Of a DNA stretch of 64,000 nucleotides, positions 54,479 through 62,813 are shown in pieces (positions within the stretch are counted from its first letter, which is position 1; each line of letters opens with the position of its first letter). The position numbers were made by a program, and so were the translations under genes. The notes beneath the pieces are model-generated. The model searched no databases. It was given only the letters and a program-made list of their open reading frames with translations, and had not been told where the DNA came from. This DNA is from UBA2421 sp002343075 (lineage in GTDB: Bacteria > Planctomycetota > Phycisphaerae > Tepidisphaerales > Tepidisphaeraceae), in NCBI GenBank assembly GCA_937982565.1, contig CALJLN010000039.1, positions 248,001 to 312,000 of the forward strand, written 5' to 3'.

Positions 54479-54566
54479 GCGCAATTGTGGTTTTTCGCGA
54501 TTAGAGCCAGATTTTTTCGCGAGAATCTCTGACGGCGGCGCTGCGAGGGAATAACCACAATTGCGC
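54479..54566. repeat. Inverted repeat between aspS and metallophosphoesterase gene
   Basis: A perfect 14-bp inverted repeat: GCGCAATTGTGGTT at 54479-54492 and AACCACAATTGCGC at 54553-54566, with about 60 bp between. GC-rich sequence outside both arms (GCCCGGCGCAGCG before, GCAGCGCCCGGAG after) extends the symmetry imperfectly. Inside are two copies of TTTTTCGCGA (54491-54500 and 54513-54522). It could be a terminator, a small non-autonomous mobile element or a structured RNA; no target duplications or ORF are seen. Confidence 0.6.
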
Positions 54567-54655
54567 AGCGCCCGGAGAAAGAACGAAATCTGCTGAAACT
54601 TTCCTCGCTCCGCCGATTGAATAGATCGTGCGGTCGCATTGGGAAGTTTGATTTC

Positions 54656-55525
54656 ATGTTTACATCAAAGTGTCCGTCCCGCCGCCGGGTGAGCCGGCGC
54701 GGGTTGCTCCGTTTAGCCGCGGGCGCCTGTGCGGCGGCGGTGGGATTGGGGGCCTACGCGCGCTACATCGAGCCATATTGGTATGAAATCGTCGAAAGAC
54801 CCCTGCCGCTGCATAACCTTCCGCCCGAGACGATCGGCCTGAAGCTCGTTCAATTGAGCGATATCCATGTCGGCAAAACCGATGCCGATTATCTGCGGCA
54901 CGCGCTCCGGTCGGTCGAACGCCTCGAACCGGATATTCTTGTCATTACCGGCGATTTCATCTCCTACCATACCGTCGGCGGCGCGATGCAGTTGGCGCGC
55001 GCGATGCGCGATCTAAAACTGGCAAAGATTGCCACGCTCGGATGTCTTGGCAACCATGACTACGGCCACAAGTGGCGCGACGCGCGCGTCGGCGATGCGG
55101 TGGCGCGCGTGCTCAAGGAAACAGGCGTGCGCGTTCTGCGAAATGAGACGGCCAACGTCCGCGGCGTGCAGTTTTTGGGCTTGGATGACCTGTGGGGACC
55201 CAACTTCGCGCCAGCGAGGATGATGAACACACTTTCGCCGGGCGCACCGTCGATTGCGCTGTGCCATAACCCCGACGCATGCGACCTGCCATTCTGGAAC
55301 AAGTACCGCGGATGGATTCTGTCCGGCCACACGCACGGCGGGCAATGCCGTCCGCCGTTCCTGCCTCCGCCGATCCTCCCCGTTTCCAACCGCCGATACG
55401 TCGCCGGGGAATATGCACTGTCGGGCGGCAGGACGCTTTACATCAACCGCGCGCTCGGCTGGGCGCGCCAGATCCGGCTGAATGTCAGGCCTGAGATAAC
55501 GCTTTTCAGGCTTGCCGGTGCCTGA
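54656..55525 (+). CDS. Tat-exported metallophosphoesterase, YkuE/LpxG-like
   Basis: 289 aa from ATG 54656. An RR-containing start (SRRGLLRLAAGACAAAVGLGAYA) looks like a Tat signal or anchor. Calcineurin-type metal ligands LVQLSDIHVG, ITGDF, GCLGNHDYG and SGHTHGGQC, in the usual order. Similar proteins cleave phospholipid or lipid A precursor phosphodiesters, as YkuE or LpxG; here the substrate is unknown. Plus strand; the region 55013-56722 on the other strand is a shadow. Confidence 0.9.
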   Translation: MFTSKCPSRRRVSRRGLLRLAAGACAAAVGLGAYARYIEPYWYEIVERPLPLHNLPPETIGLKLVQLSDIHVGKTDADYLRHALRSVERLEPDILVITGDFISYHTVGGAMQLARAMRDLKLAKIATLGCLGNHDYGHKWRDARVGDAVARVLKETGVRVLRNETANVRGVQFLGLDDLWGPNFAPARMMNTLSPGAPSIALCHNPDACDLPFWNKYRGWILSGHTHGGQCRPPFLPPPILPVSNRRYVAGEYALSGGRTLYINRALGWARQIRLNVRPEITLFRLAGA

Positions 55526-55654
55526 TGTCGGGTGACGACAGTTGATGCGCGGAACGTCAATCCTGGAAAAACTCCCACGCAACGCGCAGAAAATCCCCGC
55601 ACCAACTCCGCCGCGCGGTTGACCTCCGGGCGGCGCGAGCCACAATCGCGGGGA

Positions 55655-57088
55655 ATGATCCGCACCAAGATTCTCGCGACACTCGGTCCGGCCACCAGCG
55701 ATGTTGATAGCCTTGCCCGGCTCATCGCCGCCGGGGTCGATGTCTTTCGGCTTAACTTTTCTCACGGCACGCTCGTCGAACACCTGCAGACACTCCGCAA
55801 CATCAGACAGGCGGCGATCGGCACCGATCATCCCGTGGCGGTGCTCGGCGACCTTTGCGGGCCGAAAATACGCCTCGGCATGGTCAGTGATATCAACAAC
55901 ACCGGAGGAATGCCGATCGATGTCGGTGATGACCTGGTGATCCAGCGGGCACCGATCGAGGGTGCGGCAGGGCGCGTCAGCAGCACATTTCCGCGGCTCA
56001 TCGACGATCTGCAGGTGGGGGATCGGATATTGATTGAAGACGGGCTGCTGCGTTTTGTCTGCACGGACAAGCTTCCCGATGAGATCAAGTGCCGCTGCAC
56101 ACATGGCGGGGTGCTTAAGAGCAAAAAGGGCATCAACCTGCCTCAGACCAAGGTCAATGTCGCATCCATCACCACCCAGGACTGGGAATGTGTCGATTGG
56201 GCGATTGAAAATGACCTGGATTACATCGCGCTTTCGTTCGTGCGCAGCGCCGACGACCTGCACCACCTGCGGCAGCAGTTGCGCAATCGGGCGTCGCATA
56301 TGCAGATCATCGCGAAGATTGAGAAAAGCGAAGCAGTCGAGGCGATCGACTCGATCATCGACGCCGCCGACGGGCTGATGGTGGCGCGGGGCGATCTGGG
56401 CGTGGAGATGGACCTGGCGCAAGTGCCGATCATTCAGAAGCAGCTTGTTCGCAAATGCCAGACCGCGGGAAAGCCTGTCATCGTGGCGACGCAAATGCTG
56501 CAAAGCATGATCGATAACAGCACGCCGACGCGCGCCGAAGTGAGCGATGTCGCCAACGCCATTTTTGATGGCACCGACGCTGTCATGCTCAGCGGGGAGA
56601 CGAGCGTGGGAAAGTTCCCCGTTGGCACCGTGCATGTCATGGCGCACATCGCCACCACGACCGAAGACTATCTGATCCGAAATCCGCTTCCCCCCATCGA
56701 TATCAAGCCCGCGGCTTTGCAATTATCTGCGGGGGTGGCACGGGGTGTGCGGCAAATGGTGGATGAATTGGAATTGAAGCTGGTGATCGTCTACAGCCAG
56801 ACCGGCTCGACCGCGCGGGTCTTCAGCAAGTTTAGGTTTCCCGTGCCCATTCTTGCGCTTTCAAGTGATGCCAGCATTCTCCGGCGCATGGCGCTTCATT
56901 TTGGCGTCGTGCCGATCGAGCTTTCCATGCCCAATGACGTCGACGCCCTCGTCCGCAATGCCCAGCGGCTGGTCATTGAGCGCAAGCTGGCCGAAGTCGG
57001 CGACCGCGTGGCGATTGTATCAGGCTCATCGCTCGGGGCACCAGGCACGCTGAATGGCGTCATTATCCACACACTCGGCGCACCCTAA
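55655..57088 (+). CDS. pyk: Pyruvate kinase
   Basis: 477 aa from ATG 55655 (family start IRTKILATLGPA; the frame is open 41 codons further). Motifs: FRLNFSHGT, CGPKIR, DLDYIALSFVRSADD, IEKSEAVEAID with the catalytic Lys, VARGDLGVEM, TQMLQSMI, and an allosteric C-terminal domain (VYSQTGSTARVFSKFR). Length is normal for bacterial type I or II. Catalyses phosphoenolpyruvate to pyruvate in glycolysis. Confidence 0.96.
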   Translation: MIRTKILATLGPATSDVDSLARLIAAGVDVFRLNFSHGTLVEHLQTLRNIRQAAIGTDHPVAVLGDLCGPKIRLGMVSDINNTGGMPIDVGDDLVIQRAPIEGAAGRVSSTFPRLIDDLQVGDRILIEDGLLRFVCTDKLPDEIKCRCTHGGVLKSKKGINLPQTKVNVASITTQDWECVDWAIENDLDYIALSFVRSADDLHHLRQQLRNRASHMQIIAKIEKSEAVEAIDSIIDAADGLMVARGDLGVEMDLAQVPIIQKQLVRKCQTAGKPVIVATQMLQSMIDNSTPTRAEVSDVANAIFDGTDAVMLSGETSVGKFPVGTVHVMAHIATTTEDYLIRNPLPPIDIKPAALQLSAGVARGVRQMVDELELKLVIVYSQTGSTARVFSKFRFPVPILALSSDASILRRMALHFGVVPIELSMPNDVDALVRNAQRLVIERKLAEVGDRVAIVSGSSLGAPGTLNGVIIHTLGAP

Positions 57089-57153
57089 CCGGGCCTTGAA
57101 AATGGCTGGCAGATTGTCAACTTTCGGGCCGTGCGGTTAACTTGGTCGCTCTC

Positions 57154-57822
57154 ATGAAGATGCATTTCATCGCTACTTACGTCGCGACGCTGATTCTGCT
57201 CACCGGCTGTGCGGCTCCGAAGATGCCCGCACAGGGCACACCGGCACAATCGACGCCGGCGCAATCGACACCGGTCGCAGATGTTGACGGCGTCGTGGTT
57301 ACCGCCGAGCAGTTGCTGCAGCAACCTTCTGAAGTGGTGGTGAAAGCCCAGGACTTCGATGCCCTCGTGGCCGCCGCCGAGCGCGCGGCGCGCGTTCGGC
57401 TGTTTACCATCGACCGTCGCGACCCGCGAAACGGGCTGCTGGTCACCGCCCCGCTTGTTGCGTCGCAGGTTTTTGAGCCTTGGCGCCAGGATCAGCGGAC
57501 AGCCTACGATACGGCGCAGAGCACGCTCGCCACTCACCGCCGGACGATTCGCTTTGAAATCGTGAAGAGCGAGGATGGCGGCCTCGAGTTATCGCCCAAG
57601 GTGCTTGTCGAGCGGTATTCGCAAGCAGAAAATCGAGTTACCAGCGTGGTGCTCTACCGAACGGCGTTCCGCCCGCAACGAGACGCCTCGCTCGCCGCCT
57701 ACGGCACCCGCGAATCCGACCGCGGGCTGGTTCTTGAAAAGCGATACTGGTACCCCGTCGGTCGCGATCCGGCCCTCGAAGCATCGCTGGCCAGTGACAT
57801 CCAGCGGGCGCTAGGCAGTTAG
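57154..57822 (+). CDS. Lipoprotein of unknown function
   Basis: 222 aa from ATG 57154. Lipobox ILLTGC (Cys about 19), then three TPAQS repeats, a low-complexity part, and a domain (about 50-222) rich in Arg and Val: EPWRQDQRTAYDTAQSTLATHRRTIRFEIVKSEDGGLELSPKVLVERY. The pattern of a short beta-rich domain after a Pro linker recalls planctomycete secreted lipoproteins; no family recognised. Follows pyk by 65 bp on the same strand. Confidence 0.75.
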   Translation: MKMHFIATYVATLILLTGCAAPKMPAQGTPAQSTPAQSTPVADVDGVVVTAEQLLQQPSEVVVKAQDFDALVAAAERAARVRLFTIDRRDPRNGLLVTAPLVASQVFEPWRQDQRTAYDTAQSTLATHRRTIRFEIVKSEDGGLELSPKVLVERYSQAENRVTSVVLYRTAFRPQRDASLAAYGTRESDRGLVLEKRYWYPVGRDPALEASLASDIQRALGS

Positions 57823-57884
57823 CCGAAATCACCCGGTCCTCTCTTCGCGCGCCGAGCACGGCGTTGGTCTACCAGGCAACTGCC

Positions 57885-58685
57885 TCAGGCCGCGATCACC
57901 AATGGCTTAACCGGGCCGGGGATGATCGCCGCTTCAGCGCACATCTCGTGAAACAATCGGATGGCCGCAAGCTGCTGCTCGCCGATCTCGTACTTCAGAT
58001 AGACCGTCAGATACTGCAGCGCAAGCCCCGCAGGCCAGCCGCGGGGCACCGCGTGGCGGGCGATTAGATCGTTTACATGCTTCAGCCCCGATTGCCTGGC
58101 TCGCGTGAGGCGCGCGGGTAAATCGCGCAGATCAACCCCCTGCCGTGCCACCCAGATGGCAAACACAAACGGCATACCGGTCAGATCTTTCCACGCGGCA
58201 CCCAGGTCTAGCTGATGCTCGAATCCTGCCGGTTCCTCACAAACGACCTTATCGCCGATCAGCAGGCGCCCTTCCCCGGGCGCGTTTGATGCCGACGAAA
58301 GCTTGATGAACTCCGGCCGCACCCCGTAACGCTTTTGAAGTACGATCCGCGCCAGCGCAATCGAAGTATGGCTATCGGGGTCGCACGCGAGCGTGGTGAG
58401 CTTGTCAAACGGAGTCTGCGAGAATACCCGCACGGTGAGCGTCGGCCCGTCGCACCCGATTCCGCTCGCCGGGATCACGCGCGCGGCATCAAGGCGTTGA
58501 TAATCGATGACCGGCAACAGCGCCACGTCAAACCGGCCTTCATTCAGCCCTCCGATGAGTTTCGAGGGGACATCGAACGACACCGCGACAGTGCCATCGT
58601 CTGTTAAGCCGTGCACTAACGGGCGCGAGTTAAGAAAACTCACGCACCCCACTCGAAGCGGCGGAAGATTGGTCGTCGTAGCCAA
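57885..58685 (-). CDS. mqnA: Chorismate dehydratase MqnA (futalosine pathway of menaquinone)
   Basis: 266 aa, TTG start (58685) and no better one. Periplasmic-binding-protein-like fold with RVGCVSFLNSRPLVHGL at the start, FDVALLPVIDYQRLD, and DPDSHTSIALARIVL. MqnA makes 3-enolpyruvyl-benzoate from chorismate in the alternative menaquinone pathway. The other mqn genes are not in the window. Convergent with the lipoprotein gene on its left. Confidence 0.9.
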   Translation of the reverse strand: MATTTNLPPLRVGCVSFLNSRPLVHGLTDDGTVAVSFDVPSKLIGGLNEGRFDVALLPVIDYQRLDAARVIPASGIGCDGPTLTVRVFSQTPFDKLTTLACDPDSHTSIALARIVLQKRYGVRPEFIKLSSASNAPGEGRLLIGDKVVCEEPAGFEHQLDLGAAWKDLTGMPFVFAIWVARQGVDLRDLPARLTRARQSGLKHVNDLIARHAVPRGWPAGLALQYLTVYLKYEIGEQQLAAIRLFHEMCAEAAIIPGPVKPLVIAA

Positions 58686-59289
58686 GCGCAGGATAGTGAC
58701 CGAGATGGCGCGCCAAATCCATTATCGGACGCATTTTTCAGGCCATTTGAAATCGCCCGGCCGAACTGCAACAGGTTGCCAATAGGCCACACCCAGCAGT
58801 GCCTGCGTTGCGATAAATCAACATTCGACACAACCGACCGCCGCCGCGCCAACGTCCGTCGCGATTATCTGCGTCGAAACAGGCCAGGAGCAGCAGGAAC
58901 ACCCTCCGGCATGTGGATTGTTTCTCTTGCGATAGATGCTCGACCTGATGCTCAATCGACTCTACTGGGATAAGAAGATTCGCATCGCGATTCTCACCCT
59001 TGCCACCTTTGCGGCACTGTGCTAACTCCCGCAAGGCTTGGTTTCCCCCGCTGCCTGCTGCGCCACGCACCTCCGGCAAACCTGCGCAAATCTGCACCGG
59101 TCAAAACTTCCGGGCTTTCTGCTGCCACCGTCTGGCCCTTGGGCCGAGTAGTGCAGGGCGAAGATAAGCCCACTTAAAACCACCGCCCACGAGAAGGCAG
59201 GTACGCCGTGCCACGGCACCCGGAGAAAAATGTCTTTGCGCTGCGCTTTCCGTTCACCGCCGGCGCAGCGCGGGGGGTATAGAGGGAAA

Positions 59290-59318
59290 GGATGAGTGAT
59301 GAATTATGAATGATGAAT
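59290..59318. repeat. ATGA-rich short tandem repeat
   Basis: Four ATGA units spaced by three bases (gatgagtgatgaattatgaa and onward) ending before GAATTGAGGAGGAG. The periodicity of about seven bases is visible. Its origin is unknown; it may be a slippage product or part of a dispersed intergenic repeat. Confidence 0.4.
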
Positions 59319-59422
59319 TGAGGAGGAGATTGCGCGATCTGGTTGCTTGCCCTGAAATGCCCGAAAATGCCCGGTTTTTGAAAATACCAGATTCTACTTA
59401 AAAGCGAGGGCGAAGCGATGCG

Positions 59423-59451
59423 GCGACATGGCGGAAGTGTTTGATTATAAT
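59423..59451 (+). promoter_or_regulatory. Putative sigma70 promoter of crcB
   Basis: GCGACA (59423-59428), 17 bp spacer, TATAAT (59446-59451). The -10 box is a perfect match; the -35 box shares GACA with TTGACA. It would give a leader of about 130 bases before crcB. Confidence 0.5.
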
Positions 59452-59591
59452 AGACTTAGGAATTTGCCGACTCTTGGCCCTGCGGGACAGTGCGATGCCG
59501 TTTCGAGCGCGGGTACCGGGCATCGGGCGATTCCTCGGCCAATTGGCTGGCTCGATTGTTTTCAGCCGAAAAGTGCTACACTCATATTGTC

Positions 59592-59972
59592 ATGCAATTG
59601 GTGTTGATCTTCATTGGTGCCGGCGTCGGTGGGCTGATTCGCCATCTCATGGGTCGGACGGTGCATCACTGGTCGGGGGTGCATCATGTGCCCATCGGCA
59701 CCTTCATCGTAAATGTGCTCGGCTGCTTTTCCATCGGCATTCTCGCTGCGGCATTTGCTGGGCCTTGGCAGGCCCGTGACGATATCAAGCTTGGGCTGAT
59801 GGTGGGGCTGCTCGGCGGATTCACCACGTTCAGCACCTTTGGACGAGAGACGATCGAGCTTTTTCACGCAGGCCGGCCGGGGACCGCCGTGGCGTACATC
59901 CTGCTGAGCAACGGCGTCGCGATCAGTTCGACCTGGCTGGGCTACGTTCTGGCCCGCCGGGTTTGGGCTTGA
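59592..59972 (+). CDS. crcB: Fluoride exporter CrcB/FluC
   Basis: 126 aa from ATG 59592 (the open frame runs back to 59490 without support). Four membrane helices and the family motifs: GGLIRHLMGR, GTFIVNVLGCFSIG (helix 2 with conserved Asn) and GGFTTFSTFGRET (helix 3 with the phenylalanine box). Fluc channels are dual-topology dimers that expel fluoride. Its last 50 bases overlap the end of the convergent esterase gene. Confidence 0.94.
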   Translation: MQLVLIFIGAGVGGLIRHLMGRTVHHWSGVHHVPIGTFIVNVLGCFSIGILAAAFAGPWQARDDIKLGLMVGLLGGFTTFSTFGRETIELFHAGRPGTAVAYILLSNGVAISSTWLGYVLARRVWA

Positions 59973-60906
59973 GATATCGATCGAGGAAGGCATCGACCTT
60001 TGCGTTGACATCAGGCGTGGCGAACGCCTCCCCGCCGTGCTTCCCCCCGGGGACGGTGACAAACTCAAACGTCACCCCCGCCGCAGCAAACGCCTGGGCC
60101 ATCGCCTGGCTGTGATTGATCGGCACTGTGTTGTCGGCATCGCCATGAACAATGAGCGTCGGCGCATCATCGGGTGTAACGTGCGTGATCGGCGTGACGA
60201 GCGCGGCGATCTCAGGTCTTTCTTCCGGCAAACCGCCGAGGTACTTGATGCGATTTTCGTTGATTGGAAACTGCTTCGGATTTCGAAACTCGACTGTGCC
60301 AAAGTAATCAATCACGCAGTTGACGCGCGACGACAACGCGTTGAAGCCTCCCTCGCCACCTTGAAGCGGGGCGACATCGGCCCCCACGCCGATGAGCAAC
60401 GCGAGATTTCCACCGGCGCTCGCACCCCACACGCCGATGTGATCAGCGTCGATTCCGAAGCGATCGGCGTTGCCGCGCAGAAACCGGATGGCAGCGGCGC
60501 AATCGTTGATTTGTGCTGGCGCTGTGGCCGTGTCGGTCAGGCGATACCCCACGCTGGCCACGGCATACCCGCGGTCGAGCAACCTTGTCGCGGCGGGACG
60601 CGCCTTGCTACCCGACGACCACCCCCCGCCGTGAATCCAGACAACCACAGGGACCTTGCCAGAACGAGCCGGCGGCAGATAGAGGTCCAACCGCTGGCGA
60701 GCGTGGCCGTCCGGCACATAGGCAAGATCGCGGTGCACTTCCGTGCCAGCCGGCAGTCGTTGCTGCGACTCAGGCTGCGTCGTGGGCTGAGCGGAGGACA
60801 CCTGTTGCGGCGGTGCAATGGGAGATTGCGGACCGGCGTTGGGCGATTGGGCGCAGGAAGCGAGGAGCAAGGGTAATGCGATTGTCCAATAACCAAACTT
60901 CCTCAT
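59923..60906 (-). CDS. Lipoprotein esterase/lipase (BD-FAE-like alpha/beta hydrolase)
   Basis: 327 aa from ATG 60906 (AAAGGA eight bases upstream; the frame is open 11 codons more). Signal peptide with lipobox (LLLASC, Cys about 18), Pro/Gln linker, then the alpha/beta hydrolase domain: oxyanion motif VWIHGGGWSSGSK, nucleophile GVWGASAGGNLA, Asp in HGDADNTVP and His in GGKHGGEAF. It would cleave esters of sugars or lipids outside the cytoplasm. Its 3' end overlaps the crcB 3' end by 50 bp, tail to tail. Confidence 0.92.
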   Translation of the reverse strand: MRKFGYWTIALPLLLASCAQSPNAGPQSPIAPPQQVSSAQPTTQPESQQRLPAGTEVHRDLAYVPDGHARQRLDLYLPPARSGKVPVVVWIHGGGWSSGSKARPAATRLLDRGYAVASVGYRLTDTATAPAQINDCAAAIRFLRGNADRFGIDADHIGVWGASAGGNLALLIGVGADVAPLQGGEGGFNALSSRVNCVIDYFGTVEFRNPKQFPINENRIKYLGGLPEERPEIAALVTPITHVTPDDAPTLIVHGDADNTVPINHSQAMAQAFAAAGVTFEFVTVPGGKHGGEAFATPDVNAKVDAFLDRYLKPKPGGPERSPARSN

Positions 60907-61050
60907 TGCTATGTTCCTTTCAATCGTCAACTTCGACACGGCGGCGCGTTATTCGGTCGTGGCGCCGGCGGGAATTCGCCGCGCCCCGCCGACATTGGAT
61001 CGGATGCGAGTCATACTCCTCTCAACAGCAACTTGAAAGGAAACTGCACC

Positions 61051-61236
61051 ATGAAGGCAATCACCACATTCGTTCAGACTCACTTCCCCATCTGGTACAC
61101 CAATCAGCCCTTCTGCCTTATCGTGCTCGGGCTGCTCGCGCTGACGTTCATCTTCTGGTTTCAGTCGCGCAGCAAAGCCGCCCTTGGTGTGCTTGCGGCC
61201 GAACTGTGCTACCTGATTCCGTTCATCCGAGCGTAA
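61051..61236 (+). CDS. Small single-helix hydrophobic protein
   Basis: 61 aa from ATG 61051 (AAAGGA nine bases upstream). Hydrophobic core about 20-55 (FCLIVLGLLALTFIFWF, LGVLAAELCYLIPFI) with two possible helices. Family not recognised. Stands alone between the esterase and the STAS gene, with two hairpins downstream. Confidence 0.6.
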   Translation: MKAITTFVQTHFPIWYTNQPFCLIVLGLLALTFIFWFQSRSKAALGVLAAELCYLIPFIRA

Positions 61237-61254
61237 CTCACGCCGCGATTCACG

Positions 61255-61318
61255 CGCAAGGCTGCCAAATGACGGGCACGCCTTGCGGGTGGGGGTTGCG
61301 ACATGCACCTTGCAACCC
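61255..61318. terminator. Two hairpins between convergent genes, possible bidirectional terminator
   Basis: First stem CGCAAGGC (61255-61262) with GCCTTGCG (61280-61287), 8 bp, 17-base loop. Second stem GGGTTGC (61293-61299) with GCAACCC (61312-61318), 7 bp, 12-base loop. They lie between the ends of the small membrane protein and the STAS gene. No T-run is attached, so function is uncertain. Confidence 0.4.
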
Positions 61319-61343
61319 GCCGATCCAACGGTGTCGTTGCCGG

Positions 61344-61676
61344 TCAGTTCTTCAACTGCAGACTCGCCAGCGCCATGGGAACCGCCTCGGCGTACTCGAA
61401 GACTTTATCCAAGCCCGTCACCAGAAATGTGCTCCACGCCTTGGTACTCACGCCGCAAAGGATGAGGCGATACCCGGCGTCGTGAATCTGCTTCCGCAAC
61501 CGCAGCAGGCGCGAGAGATTGGAACTGTTCAGGAACTGCACCTGCGAGAAGTCGAGCACGACGTGCGTCAGGCCGGTCTTCAGCGAGCCGTCCAGCGAGT
61601 TGAGGTCGTCGGTGAATTGGGGATCGGTCCCGAGGTGCGCGATCGTAACCTGATCCGACCATTTTTCGATTGCCAT
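61344..61676 (-). CDS. STAS-domain protein, anti-sigma factor antagonist-like
   Basis: 110 aa; ATG 61676 with AAAGGA five bases upstream. SpoIIAA-type fold: VVLDFSQVQFLNSSNLSRLLRLRKQ with candidate phosphorylated Ser residues in NSSNLS (about 50-55), and a C-terminal GLDKVFEYAE stretch. Such proteins take part in partner switching with an anti-sigma kinase and a phosphatase; neither is in this window. Confidence 0.87.
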   Translation of the reverse strand: MAIEKWSDQVTIAHLGTDPQFTDDLNSLDGSLKTGLTHVVLDFSQVQFLNSSNLSRLLRLRKQIHDAGYRLILCGVSTKAWSTFLVTGLDKVFEYAEAVPMALASLQLKN

Positions 61677-61832
61677 GCATATCCTTTCGCGAAACCCAGC
61701 ACCCCTAACCTAGCTCAAGCGACCCCGACCAACAAGGAATTAGCAGAATCCCAGGTATACAAATCGGATGCGCCGGCTGAGCGTGGCCCGCATCGATCTA
61801 CCACGGCGCTGGATTCGTTCTGGTCTGACAGT

Positions 61833-62807
61833 TCACTTCAGCCGCACGAGTCGATTCTCCACGATTCCCATGAGTTCTCGCTTCGCCCGGATGTCGGCCA
61901 GAAATCGCAATCCATCGGTGTAATATCCAGCCGTCGGGGCAACCTGCGGCAGGTGCATTCTCCAGAAAGCGTTGAACCGATGCATCATCGCTTCGCGGAG
62001 ATATTTGCAGAGCATGCTCGCCACCGCGGTGGGCATGGAAGTACTCTCGGATTTGGTCGCAAAGAGAATTCGAGCGCTTCGGCCGTCGATGTGCGTGATT
62101 CGGTAGTCACTTTTCTGCTCGGTTTCCAGCAAAATCTCGAGTTGCCAGTCTTCGAACATCAGTTGCAGAAGCCGTCCGTAGTGTTCGCGGCCGCCTTGCC
62201 GGTCGGCGACGATGATCAGCCCCTTTCCCGCAAACCGGCGGAGCAAAGCATCAATGTGCCCCGCAGCCAGCGAAAAGAGCACGCTGGCTTTGTTCCGGGT
62301 TTGTGCCAGCATCTTGTTATACCGCCCCTCCAGCATCACGTCCGCCGCGAGGTGCTCGACCGCACATTCGGCCTGTCGCAGCTCAACCCTGAGCGCGTTG
62401 GTCATGATCGATACCGCCTGCCGATCGACTTCGATCGGAAATCGCTCATCTTTCGGTGCGATATACCAGGGGTGGTCGTTCACCTGTTCGATCGTTGCCG
62501 GGGCAACGTGTTGCAGCAAATCGTCAAGGGAGGTAATCGCTGGATGAATGCAGCCCAGCAGGCAGAGCATCGACTCTTCCAGGTGCTTCAGACCTGTCGA
62601 AGGGGAGTAGACCTGCTTGCTGTCGTTGATGTGAAGCTTGCGCGGCTTGCGGCTGCGCGACGCGATCCGGCGCAGCAACTGCCACAAATCGGGCCAGTCA
62701 TCCGTGTCCGGCGGCGGCTCGCCGGGCATGGAAACGGCACACGATCCCACCACAAGCGGGCCGAGCAGCGGGCCGTAACCTGCTTCATCAATGCCGGCCA
62801 GGATCAT
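61833..62807 (-). CDS. RNase HII-related protein with variant active site
   Basis: 324 aa, longer than RNase HII (about 200-220). Start ILAGIDEAGYGPLLGPLVVG matches AGVDEAGRGPLAGPVV of RNase HII with Asp7 and Glu8 kept and the Arg of GRG replaced by Tyr11. Other shared points are NDSKQV (DSK motif), LIIVADRQGG (third acidic residue) and PTAVASMLCKYLREAMM, where the final Asp of SIAAASIVAKVTRD appears as Glu. About 100 additional residues lie between the second and third parts. It may cut RNA:DNA hybrids with other specificity or have changed its role. It starts 6 bp after the PD40 gene stop, so both are co-transcribed. Confidence 0.75.
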   Translation of the reverse strand: MILAGIDEAGYGPLLGPLVVGSCAVSMPGEPPPDTDDWPDLWQLLRRIASRSRKPRKLHINDSKQVYSPSTGLKHLEESMLCLLGCIHPAITSLDDLLQHVAPATIEQVNDHPWYIAPKDERFPIEVDRQAVSIMTNALRVELRQAECAVEHLAADVMLEGRYNKMLAQTRNKASVLFSLAAGHIDALLRRFAGKGLIIVADRQGGREHYGRLLQLMFEDWQLEILLETEQKSDYRITHIDGRSARILFATKSESTSMPTAVASMLCKYLREAMMHRFNAFWRMHLPQVAPTAGYYTDGLRFLADIRAKRELMGIVENRLVRLK

Positions 62808-62813
62808 GGTGCG

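Larger units (their letters stand above)
58686..59591. other. Long intergenic region before crcB
   Basis: About 900 bp between the divergent mqnA and crcB genes, with no supported gene. Small frames such as 59022-59219 (minus; one hydrophobic stretch) are not convincing. At 59290-59318 is an ATGA-rich tandem stretch (gATGAgtgATGAattATGAatgATGA). A sigma70-like promoter is proposed at 59423-59451. I looked for a fluoride riboswitch before crcB and did not find its core motifs. Confidence 0.4.

Noticed and set aside
55013..56722. 569-codon open frame antisense to the phosphoesterase and pyruvate kinase genes
   Set aside because: Spans two real genes in the opposite direction and lacks domains.
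59401..59591. Possible fluoride riboswitch before crcB
   Set aside because: I could not find the conserved GGNGATGG / pseudoknot / CTGATG core elements; a covariance search would decide.
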